Shown here piece after piece: positions 6,901 through 12,201 of a DNA stretch of 12,201 bases; within the stretch, counting starts at the first letter, position 1; the number at the start of each line of letters is the position of its first letter. The DNA is from Legionellales bacterium. Lineage in GTDB: Bacteria; Pseudomonadota; Gammaproteobacteria; Legionellales; Legionellaceae. A program made the position numbers and the translations under genes. The notes under the pieces are model-generated. The model was given only the letters and a program-made list of their open reading frames with translations, made no database searches and was not told the origin of the DNA. The stretch is taken from positions 1 through 12,201 of the forward strand of contig DNMA01000032.1 in assembly GCA_003489505.1 (NCBI GenBank), given 5' to 3'.

Positions 6901-8876
6901 ACTAATTTATTAAAGCCATCATTTTCAGCGTCACCAAACCAGACTTTGCTAAATGCCATTTGGAAATGTTCACGAATGTCATCGAGATCTAGGCTTTGCT
7001 GACTAGGGTAAGACATCGTGAATTCATTCACCCAGTAGGTATCACCACTTTCTAATTTAATGGAAAATGGACGTTCGCTGATAGCTCTTAAGCCCATATT
7101 CTCAATAATCGGTAACACATCAGATAAGGGAATAGTGGTATCTTTTTGGTAAAGCTTTAAGCGGAAATAACCATCATTATCATCAAGCTCACGATAGAAA
7201 TTCATTTGTAAGCTGGCATGCTCGTTGATCATTTCTAAATATTTAATATCAACAACTGCAACACGGGGATTGAAATGACTGGTGTAACCGGCTGGGAAGG
7301 CATTACGATAACGATTGTTTAAGTGATTACCTTGCTCTTCACCATAATTTTCAATTAAGAAGGTTTGTAAATCATCACTCCAAGTACGACCCACTTCAAT
7401 GAGTTTACGCTCAATGTCATTTAAAAGTGTTGCAGATGGACGATGTGAACCTGGTTTTAACTGAATAGTAAAATGAATTCGGGCTAAGACGGATTCTGAA
7501 AACATGGTAGAAAATACGATGGTACTCGCATCTAACATATCTTTTAAAATATTTTCCATCGCGATTCTTAATTCAGTATTGTAACGCTCTTTTGGAACGT
7601 AAACTAAACAAGATAAGAATCGATTGAAGGCATCATGCCGAGTAAATAACTTAATGCGCTTTCTATCTTGTAAATGGAAAATACCTTGTGAAATTTCTAA
7701 TAGATCATTTTCAGTGCCTTGAATTAAATCATCACGTGGAAGGGTTTCTAAAATATTTAATAAAATACGTCCAGCATGAGATCGAGGATCTAATTTTGAA
7801 GACTCTAAGATTCTTTTGACTTTTTGACGTAGTAAAGGAATATCACGAATATGAGAATAATAAGCCGCTGAAGTAAATAAACCAAAAATCATGCGTTCGC
7901 CAATCACATCCCCTTTCGCATTAAAGCGTTTGATACTGATGGTATCAATAAAGGTATTGCGATGAACCACGGAACTGATTTCAGATTTTGAAATGGTAAT
8001 AATATTTTTAGATAAGAAATATTTTTGGGCTTCTTTGGGTAAATCAGATAAATTAATTGCTTGAACTTCCGGTCTTCCGGCACTGAAAATACCAGCACCC
8101 GAACCTTTTACAGGATCTAGAATTAATTTGTCATTTTGTTTGACTAAATCATAATCTAAAATACCTAATAAGGTGAAATGATGATTTTCAATCCACTTTA
8201 AAAACTCTTGAGATTCTTTCACATCCTCTGGATTACAAAACTTTTTTGCTGCTTCTAATTCTTCAACGGATGAAACCACACGCTCACGCATAGGCATCCA
8301 GTCTTTAACAACCAAATGAACCTCTGACAAGACTTTTTTCAATTCATCTTCAAGTTGATGCAAAATATGGGCATCAGTTTGACGGTCGATTAAGAAAAAC
8401 ATCGGCGCTTCAATTTGATAAGAATCACCAGTGGCCTCTTTTGATACGATTTCTTTTAATTCGCCTTTATCGTCACGAATAACTCGAATACCGCCCATAT
8501 TTACCGCTAAATGGAGGACAAACCCCTTGCGATTAATGGCATTTCGGATACTTTCAACCAAGAAAGGCATATCTTTGGTCAAGACTTCAACTACTGTATG
8601 CGTTGATTTCCAACCATAACGTTCAAAATCAGGATTATAAATTTTAATTTTTGATTCTTCATTTTTTTTCTTTTCAATCAAAGACCAAAAATTTAAAGCA
8701 GCACCATAGAGATCTTCAACTGACCAAAGTTGAATATCGTCTGTAGACATGGTACCGAAAAACTGTTTTGTAAATTCTGCACATAATAAGCCTTCTTTCT
8801 TAGGTAGCTTATTTGAAATTTGCTCGCAAACTGCGTTCAGGATCTTTTTCTTGTCTGAATGCATAGCAGTAGTCAT
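3993..8876 (-). CDS. gdhB: NAD-specific glutamate dehydrogenase, large (about 180 kDa) class
   Basis: This enzyme catalyses oxidative deamination of L-glutamate to 2-oxoglutarate and ammonium with NAD+. It acts in the cytoplasm and feeds amino-acid carbon into the TCA cycle. At 1,627 residues it matches the large bacterial class (about 1,560-1,660). The first 700 or so residues are the N-terminal regulatory part, with ACT-like regions in the known structure of the family. The catalytic core starts near residue 780: ARGGLRWS near 815, GAKGG with the presumed catalytic Lys852, the nucleotide-binding segment GDMAGDVFGNG at 988-998, and later WSGGIGTF and EGGNLG. A helical C-terminal domain follows. 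I see no frameshift or missing core motif. The ATG at 8876 overlaps the stop of the YkuD gene as ATGA and has GGAG nine bases upstream; a second Met at residue 5 is less likely. Cytochrome b561 follows after 30 bp. The symbol follows Pseudomonas usage. Confidence 0.96.
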   Translation of the reverse strand: MTTAMHSDKKKILNAVCEQISNKLPKKEGLLCAEFTKQFFGTMSTDDIQLWSVEDLYGAALNFWSLIEKKKNEESKIKIYNPDFERYGWKSTHTVVEVLTKDMPFLVESIRNAINRKGFVLHLAVNMGGIRVIRDDKGELKEIVSKEATGDSYQIEAPMFFLIDRQTDAHILHQLEDELKKVLSEVHLVVKDWMPMRERVVSSVEELEAAKKFCNPEDVKESQEFLKWIENHHFTLLGILDYDLVKQNDKLILDPVKGSGAGIFSAGRPEVQAINLSDLPKEAQKYFLSKNIITISKSEISSVVHRNTFIDTISIKRFNAKGDVIGERMIFGLFTSAAYYSHIRDIPLLRQKVKRILESSKLDPRSHAGRILLNILETLPRDDLIQGTENDLLEISQGIFHLQDRKRIKLFTRHDAFNRFLSCLVYVPKERYNTELRIAMENILKDMLDASTIVFSTMFSESVLARIHFTIQLKPGSHRPSATLLNDIERKLIEVGRTWSDDLQTFLIENYGEEQGNHLNNRYRNAFPAGYTSHFNPRVAVVDIKYLEMINEHASLQMNFYRELDDNDGYFRLKLYQKDTTIPLSDVLPIIENMGLRAISERPFSIKLESGDTYWVNEFTMSYPSQQSLDLDDIREHFQMAFSKVWFGDAENDGFNKLVMAAGLNWRAVMMFRAYAKYFKQMGINYSHDYIESALLHNIPLVKKLSQYFDVRFNPSFKGDRTLNQNHLYEEMLQDLEHVSNLDEDKIIRQYIAIIKNTLRTNFYQLNAQGEFKSYVSFKFFSRDIPGMPKPYPKYEIFVYSPRFEGIHLRCSEVARGGLRWSDRKEDFRTEVLGLMKAQQVKNAVIVPNGAKGGFVPKCLDKCTNRDEVWAEGVACYKSFIRSLLDITDNYVKGEIVRPQHVVPYDDVDPYLVVAADKGTATFSDYANEISKEFNFWLGDAFASGGSNGYDHKKIGITARGAWESVKRHFYYLGKDIQTTPFTVVGIGDMAGDVFGNGMLLSEHIQLVAAFNHMHIFLDPNPDTVVSYAERQRMFNLPRSTWEDYDASKISSGGGVFSRSAKYIPISPEIAKRFDIQEERLEPNELIKRLLTSSTELLWSGGIGTFVKSSKESNIDVGDRSNDMIRVNANQLKCKVVGEGGNLGFTQKGRIEYALRGGRMYTDFIDNSGGVSCSDKEVNIKILLDGLVKNGDLTLKQRDIILSDMTEEVAGLVLKENDQQTKAISLLASQAPNQVDLHIRYMDHLEKAGKLDRKIEFLPSTSVLLERKQNDKGLSIPEIAVLNCYSKILLKEEILASNVPEEAFFNEVLVSYFPKQLAKKYADAMQNHPLKREIIATKISNLIVNEMGFTFIYRLQDETGAPASAIVSAYLIARTVLKMDETLNSLELLQNSISAQSMVEVQMLHIRVLRRLTRWLLRTQRRRLNIQATIDKYSGSVQTFRMILPSILSERYRVYFDKRVADFMEKGIPESMSQALATLNGMFAIFDIIEIAFKKAISVETAAAAFFAVGDYLQLDYIRLQIIGYTASNQWESLSREALRDDLDDQQRLLTDTVINEGDDFAIFAQRLKEWSSTHRGLIDRWNHLLDSFKTCNTLTYTMFFVASRDLLDLTQTAMQRCQDEDVCEFF

Positions 8877-9448
8877 GATTCTTTACTCCAAATGTTTAAT
8901 TTTTCTGGATAAAAGTCCTTATAAGGCTCTTGGAACGATTCGTCAATGAAAACTTTCATTCCACTTTTTACCCAATTAGCTATTTCAATCACTTCTTGAT
9001 TTCGCATACGTATACATCCATGTGAACCTGGAACACCTAATACTTCCTCATCTGGAGTTCCATGTATATAAATATAACGATTATAAGTATCAACAGAGCC
9101 TCCAAGAGGGAAGCCCTCTTCCAGGCCTGATAAACGTATAATTCTTGTTAATATCCAATCTCTATTATTAAATTTACTTCGTAACTCTTTAGAGTATATT
9201 TCACCAGTCCAAACTCTGCCAACAAAAACCGAGTTAATTTCATGTTCTAAACCGATGATATCTTTAATTTCATGAAAACCTCTGGGCGTACGGCCAGAGT
9301 TTTCAGTCTCCCCTACCCCGTTTTTTCCTGAGGATATGGAAAACTTGGCAATACATTGCTGCTGCAAATAACAATACAAAACTTGTTTGGAAATACTGAT
9401 GTAAATAAAGCCATCATCTGCATGATGGCAAGGATAATCACTTAGCAT
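8873..9448 (-). CDS. YkuD-domain enzyme without signal peptide (L,D-transpeptidase fold; possible cytoplasmic L,D-carboxypeptidase)
   Basis: The protein is almost entirely one YkuD domain. This fold either cross-links peptidoglycan 3-3 or trims the terminal D-Ala from tetrapeptides. The hallmark is complete: His129 in IYIHGT, then SHGCIRM with Ser142, His143, Cys145 (nucleophile) and Arg147, numbered for 191 residues. There is no signal peptide, membrane helix or lipobox, so a cytoplasmic location is likely. That is unlike classical L,D-transpeptidases and like the cytoplasmic L,D-carboxypeptidases ElsL and LdcV of peptidoglycan recycling; that assignment is inference. I chose the ATG at 9448, which overlaps the aldehyde dehydrogenase stop by 11 bp. 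A TTG at 9481 would add 11 residues (202 in all). It sits directly after an in-frame stop and has AGAGGG five bases upstream, so it cannot be excluded. The 3' end overlaps the glutamate dehydrogenase start by 4 bp, implying translational coupling. Confidence 0.88.
   Translation of the reverse strand: MLSDYPCHHADDGFIYISISKQVLYCYLQQQCIAKFSISSGKNGVGETENSGRTPRGFHEIKDIIGLEHEINSVFVGRVWTGEIYSKELRSKFNNRDWILTRIIRLSGLEEGFPLGGSVDTYNRYIYIHGTPDEEVLGVPGSHGCIRMRNQEVIEIANWVKSGMKVFIDESFQEPYKDFYPEKLNIWSKES
8886..8889 (-). promoter_or_regulatory. Ribosome binding site of glutamate dehydrogenase
   Basis: GGAG on the minus strand (8889-8886), nine bases before the ATG at 8876, lies inside the last codons of the YkuD gene. 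It supports the first Met as the start over the second at residue 5. Confidence 0.55.
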
Positions 9449-10811
9449 TGACAATAACCGTTTTGATATTGGTAAATTCAATTAAGCCCTCTTTGGATAA
9501 TTCACGTCCATAACCTGAGTCCTTGATGCCACCAAATGGCAAACGAGGATCTGAGGTCACCGGCAAATTCACAAAACAGACCCCTGCTTCAATCACCTGA
9601 CTAGCTAAATATTCTGCTTGTTCAATATTAGCAGAAAAAACTGAACCACCCAAGCCAAAACGTGTGCAATTTGCCAGATCAATACCCTCATTGAACTCAT
9701 TAAATCGTGTTACAGCAATCACCGGCCCAAATAATTCCTCTTGATAAGCAATAGAGTCTTTTGTGACATTCGTTAATAAAGTAGGCGGATAATAAAAACC
9801 CTTGCCCTCTGGTATACAACCACCTTCGAGTAAAGTTGCCCCCTGCTCAATCATTTTTAGAACTTGCTGATGTAAGATTTCTCGCAAATCAGCTCTTGCC
9901 ATGGGACCTAAATTGGTTTTTTCATCTAAAGGAGCACCCATTTGGTACTTGGCCATTTCTAAACGAATTTCTTCAACCAATTGATCATGAATATCGGTAT
10001 GTGCAATCACTCGCTTCGAAGATACGCAAACTTGCCCGCTATTTCTCAAACGAGAAGACACAATGGCTTTGGCAGCTTCTTTTAGATTTGCATCTTCTAA
10101 AACTAAGCAAGCATCATTGCCGCCGAGTTCCAGCGATACTTTTTTAAGATAAGGAGCCGCATCACTTGCAATTTTTCGCCCCACATCCTCACTACCGGTT
10201 AAAGTCACGCCTCTTACAGAAGGATGGGCAATAATACCAGCCACCGAGCTAGACTCAATAGCAAGGGTTGTCATGCTATTAGTTGGAAAACCTGCTTTGA
10301 TAAATAATTCTTCAATTTTTAAAGCACTACCAGTTACAATACTTGCGTGCTTTAAAATAACTGTATTGCCTGCAATCATGGTAGGAATCACGCATCGTAA
10401 AACTTGCCAGAATGGAAAGTTCCAAGGCATGACCGCTAAAATGACGCCTAAAGGATTATAAGTTACAAAACTCGCATGAAATTCAGTTTGAACCTGATGC
10501 GGCTGCAAAAAGTTCATCGCATGTTCAATATAGTATTGGCAACAAAGAATACATTTATCAATCTCAGCTTTAGCAAACTGAATAGGTTTACCCATTTCTG
10601 TTGAAATCAATTGCGCACAAGCTTGTTTTTCTTGATTGAGCACTTGAATTAAATTTGAGAATAATTCTAAGCGCTTGGGTAAATCTATACCTCTCCAGCT
10701 TAAAAAAGCCTGGTGGGTATTTTGAATTTTTTCTTTGACTTGTTCTGGCGTAAAAATAGCGTATTGATTTAAATCTTCGCCAGTTGCTGGATTAATCGTT
10801 TGAATATACAT
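9438..10811 (-). CDS. NAD(P)-dependent succinate-semialdehyde dehydrogenase (Sad-like aldehyde dehydrogenase)
   Basis: This aldehyde dehydrogenase probably oxidises succinate semialdehyde to succinate with NAD(P)+, the last step of the GABA shunt, in the cytoplasm. Numbered from the ATG at 10811 (457 residues), it has Asn131 in PWNFP, the cofactor lysine Lys154 in ILKHAS, the general base Glu228 in LELGGN, the catalytic Cys262 in NSGQVC, and Glu360 in EELFGP. PFGGIKDSGYGRE near the C-terminus is the usual family ending. The N-terminus INPATGE, EMGKPI, the short length and the block ADLREILHQQV resemble E. coli Sad, which supports the substrate, though aldehyde dehydrogenases are hard to assign from sequence. 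A longer frame could start at a TTG (10823), but that TTG overlaps the Shine-Dalgarno GAG that serves the ATG, so I reject it. It is the first gene of the leftward operon and overlaps the YkuD gene by 11 bp. Confidence 0.92.
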   Translation of the reverse strand: MYIQTINPATGEDLNQYAIFTPEQVKEKIQNTHQAFLSWRGIDLPKRLELFSNLIQVLNQEKQACAQLISTEMGKPIQFAKAEIDKCILCCQYYIEHAMNFLQPHQVQTEFHASFVTYNPLGVILAVMPWNFPFWQVLRCVIPTMIAGNTVILKHASIVTGSALKIEELFIKAGFPTNSMTTLAIESSSVAGIIAHPSVRGVTLTGSEDVGRKIASDAAPYLKKVSLELGGNDACLVLEDANLKEAAKAIVSSRLRNSGQVCVSSKRVIAHTDIHDQLVEEIRLEMAKYQMGAPLDEKTNLGPMARADLREILHQQVLKMIEQGATLLEGGCIPEGKGFYYPPTLLTNVTKDSIAYQEELFGPVIAVTRFNEFNEGIDLANCTRFGLGGSVFSANIEQAEYLASQVIEAGVCFVNLPVTSDPRLPFGGIKDSGYGRELSKEGLIEFTNIKTVIVNAK

Positions 10812-10812
10812 G

Positions 10813-10827
10813 TAATTTCTCAAATTA
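10813..10827 (-). promoter_or_regulatory. Small inverted repeat with the aldehyde dehydrogenase ribosome binding site in its loop
   Basis: TAATTT (10813-10818) and AAATTA (10822-10827) are exact complements around a 3-base loop. On the minus strand the loop is GAG, the likely Shine-Dalgarno core, seven bases before the ATG at 10811. The all A-U stem is weak, so regulation by folding is only a possibility. Confidence 0.35.
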
Positions 10828-10837
10828 TTAGGTAGAC

Positions 10838-10843
10838 ATTATA
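10838..10843 (-). promoter_or_regulatory. -10 box of the leftward operon promoter
   Basis: TATAAT on the minus strand (10843-10838) is a perfect -10 box. It would start transcription near 10831, about 20 bases before the ATG at 10811. At 16-18 bp spacing I find only a poor -35 match (TGGTAT or GGTATT, near 10861-10867) and no TG extension. An activator may therefore be needed. The 84-bp gap also has to serve the divergent gene at 10896. Confidence 0.5.
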
Positions 10844-10895
10844 AAATAATCTTTTAAAATAATACCATATATGTTGTTAAATTCTGAGTAAAATA

Positions 10896-11375
10896 ATGAT
10901 AAATACAAAACAAATTTTATGCTTACTAGCGGTCGTTACCCCTTTTTCTGCACCTCAGGCATTCCCAAGAGGATGTGAGTCATCTGGTTATGCATTTCAA
11001 AATCAATTTTTAATTTTAAATGATAATGGTGCGCAAACTTTATTTTTTATCCAAAATGCTGGAAACAAGCATATTTCCTTAGAACATGTTGAAACTCGCC
11101 AAGATGTTTTCATGAGCCCCAAATTAGAAAGTAAACTCAATATGAGCCAATGGTCTGCATTCTCATCTGATATCAGTAACTTTTACTTTAAATGTATTCA
11201 GGGTGAAGGTGAATCTGCACAGCAAGTGAATTGTGGAAGTGTTTTAAATGTTTGTCAGTACCCAAGAGCCCAGTTTCCTTTGAGTAATAAAGGGAATTAC
11301 TGGATTTCAACCAACAAGGAATTGGCTCAAGTGATTAAAGAGTCAGCATCAAAAGGAATTTATCTAAAATGGTAA
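10896..11375 (+). CDS. Secreted protein of unknown function with four cysteines
   Basis: I do not recognise this 159-residue protein with confidence. Residues 1-22 look like a signal peptide ending in PQA before FPRGC; the Cys at residue 9 is inside it. The mature part of about 137 residues has four cysteines (27, 100, 113, 120), enough for two periplasmic disulfides. It has no further membrane segment and looks like a compact beta-rich domain. The C-terminal segment GNYWISTN and the ending GIYLKW are distinctive and usable for a family search. The ATG at 10896 has GAG seven bases upstream. Its 3' end overlaps the thioredoxin-like gene by 7 bp, so the two are co-transcribed. It is divergent from the aldehyde dehydrogenase operon across 84 bp. 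I could not identify a matching promoter with certainty. Confidence 0.8.
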   Translation: MINTKQILCLLAVVTPFSAPQAFPRGCESSGYAFQNQFLILNDNGAQTLFFIQNAGNKHISLEHVETRQDVFMSPKLESKLNMSQWSAFSSDISNFYFKCIQGEGESAQQVNCGSVLNVCQYPRAQFPLSNKGNYWISTNKELAQVIKESASKGIYLKW

Positions 11376-11926
11376 AAACAGCATCGACCATGTTACCCTT
11401 AGGGACATATGCGCCTGATTTTGCGCTTCAAGATATGATTTCAGATGATTTTATCAAATTATCTGAGTACACTGCTAACAGTAAGGCAACTCTCATCATT
11501 TTTATGTGTAATCACTGTCCTTATGTGATTCATATCATTGATCAATTGATCAAATTAACTCAATCCTATGAACACAAACCTTTGAGTATCATTGCCATTA
11601 ATTCCAATGATCCAGAGCAGTATCCAGATGATTCTCCAGAAAAAATGAAAGAGTTTGCTAAAAAGCATCATTTTCATTTCCCTTATCTCTTTGACTCAAC
11701 CCAAGAGGTTGCTCGTTCCTATGAAGCAGCCTGTACACCAGACTTCTTCTTATTTAATCAAAATATGGAATTAATCTATCGTGGACAATTTGATGATTCA
11801 AGACCAGGCGGTCAAATAACCGTCACCGGAGAGGACTTAAAACACGCCATTGATTGTGTCTTAACCCATCAGGTGAATGAAAAACCACAGAAGGCCAGTT
11901 TGGGATGCAATATTAAATGGAAGTAG
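11369..11926 (+). CDS. Thioredoxin-fold protein, AhpC/TSA (PRX-like) family with CNHC motif
   Basis: This is a cytoplasmic thioredoxin/peroxiredoxin-like protein of 185 residues. After LGTYAPDFAL, typical of AhpC/TSA domains, comes the redox motif CNHC (Cys47, Cys50) within FMCNHCPYV. Cys122 stands two residues before Pro124, the likely cis-proline, and the protein ends in the family signature LGCNIKWK with Cys180. These features mark the uncharacterised PRX-like group whose members carry CNHCP; the family may reduce peroxides or disulfides, but no substrate is established that I know of. There is no signal peptide. The ATG at 11369 overlaps the preceding gene by 7 bp, with AAGGA 11 bases upstream, a long spacing. 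A second ATG at 11390 (residue 8, just before LPLGTYAP) is a possible alternative. The next gene overlaps its 3' end by 10 bp. Confidence 0.9.
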   Translation: MVKTASTMLPLGTYAPDFALQDMISDDFIKLSEYTANSKATLIIFMCNHCPYVIHIIDQLIKLTQSYEHKPLSIIAINSNDPEQYPDDSPEKMKEFAKKHHFHFPYLFDSTQEVARSYEAACTPDFFLFNQNMELIYRGQFDDSRPGGQITVTGEDLKHAIDCVLTHQVNEKPQKASLGCNIKWK

Positions 11927-12201
11927 AATTTTATTTAATTTGTTTTTATGTGCCGGATTCACATCTTGAAATTGTGAAAGAGGCACTATTTGCCCAAGGC
12001 GCTGGCGATTTTGGTAGCTATGATAAAGCTTGTTGGCAGACCAAAGGTCAAGGCCAATTTAGAGCTTTAGAAGGCGCCAATCCCCATATTGGGCAAATCA
12101 ATGAATTGGAAACTTTAAGCGAATACAAAGTTGAAATCATTTGCGCAAGACAACACTTAAAAGCCTGTATTGCAGCATTAAAACTTTCACATCCCTATGA
12201 A
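11917..12201 (+). CDS. YqfO/NIF3-like small protein (3' end beyond the window)
   Basis: The frame opens at the ATG at 11917, inside the last codons of the thioredoxin-like gene (10-bp overlap), and is open for 95 codons to the window edge. The translation matches the stand-alone YqfO-type domain, also annotated as NGG1p-interacting factor NIF3. It begins with CFYVPDSHLEIVKEALF, then GAGDFGSYDKACWQT and GQGQFRALEGANPHIGQ, and reaches the terminal HPYE at residues 92-95. Members I recall are about 100-105 residues, so only some ten residues should be missing. The domain has a CutA/PII-like ferredoxin fold and is found inserted in full NIF3 proteins; its function alone is unknown. The Shine-Dalgarno is weak (GGGA, 11 bases upstream), suggesting coupling to the previous gene. 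Confidence 0.88.
   Translation, partial: MEVEFYLICFYVPDSHLEIVKEALFAQGAGDFGSYDKACWQTKGQGQFRALEGANPHIGQINELETLSEYKVEIICARQHLKACIAALKLSHPYE

Noticed and set aside
9836..10147. 103-codon plus-strand open frame opposite the aldehyde dehydrogenase
   Set aside because: Antisense to the conserved catalytic region of that enzyme, with no domain or credible start signal.
10812..10823. TTG at 10823 as start of the aldehyde dehydrogenase
   Set aside because: The TTG overlaps the GAG that forms the ribosome binding site for the ATG at 10811, and the family N-terminus begins right after that ATG.
1..12201. Mobile element, CRISPR, tRNA or defence system
   Set aside because: No terminal repeats, transposase, integrase, repeat-spacer arrays or tRNA-like folds were seen, and all genes fit ordinary metabolism or envelope functions with similar base composition.

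Overview
The window reads as chromosomal DNA of an AT-rich gammaproteobacterium. The evidence is the low-GC composition, the roughly 1,600-residue NAD-dependent glutamate dehydrogenase, a cytochrome b561 of the short four-helix type, and a stand-alone YqfO/NIF3-like protein of about 100 residues, a form common in Gammaproteobacteria. A Legionellales-type organism would fit, but the sequence alone does not fix the genus. Eight protein-coding genes are supported: seven complete and one cut by the right edge. I see no tRNA, rRNA, CRISPR array, insertion sequence or integrase.

Layout from the left. Positions 1-271 are non-coding apart from a weak open frame running off the left edge. They hold three consecutive inverted repeats and a very good sigma70-type promoter (TTGACT, 17 bp, TATAGT) for a secreted M13 zinc metallopeptidase (272-2287, +). 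Tail to tail with it, overlapping by 4 bp, is a secreted HtrA/Deg-type serine protease with one PDZ domain (2284-3345, -). It has its own near-consensus promoter, which carries a 9-bp inverted repeat.

Next comes a leftward gene string, in transcription order: a succinate-semialdehyde-type aldehyde dehydrogenase (9438-10811), a small YkuD-domain enzyme without a signal peptide (8873-9448), the large NAD-glutamate dehydrogenase (3993-8876) and cytochrome b561 (3444-3962). The first three overlap by 11 and 4 bp, and the last follows after 30 bp with a strong ribosome binding site. A hairpin lies directly after the cytochrome stop codon. This looks like one operon. Two of its enzymes feed glutamate/GABA carbon into the TCA cycle with NADH production, one is a quinone-linked membrane cytochrome, and one acts on peptidoglycan peptides, perhaps in cytoplasmic recycling.

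Divergent from it, across an 84-bp intergenic region, is a rightward run of three overlapping genes. They encode an unrecognised secreted protein with four cysteines (10896-11375), a thioredoxin-fold protein with a CNHC motif (11369-11926), and a YqfO/NIF3-like protein (from 11917, cut at 12201).

Most of the window is ordinary metabolic and envelope content. I do not see a convincing new defence or mobile system. The most interesting points are the YkuD enzyme coupled to glutamate catabolism, the plant-Deg1-like protease, the unrecognised secreted four-cysteine protein, and the repeat structures at the promoters.
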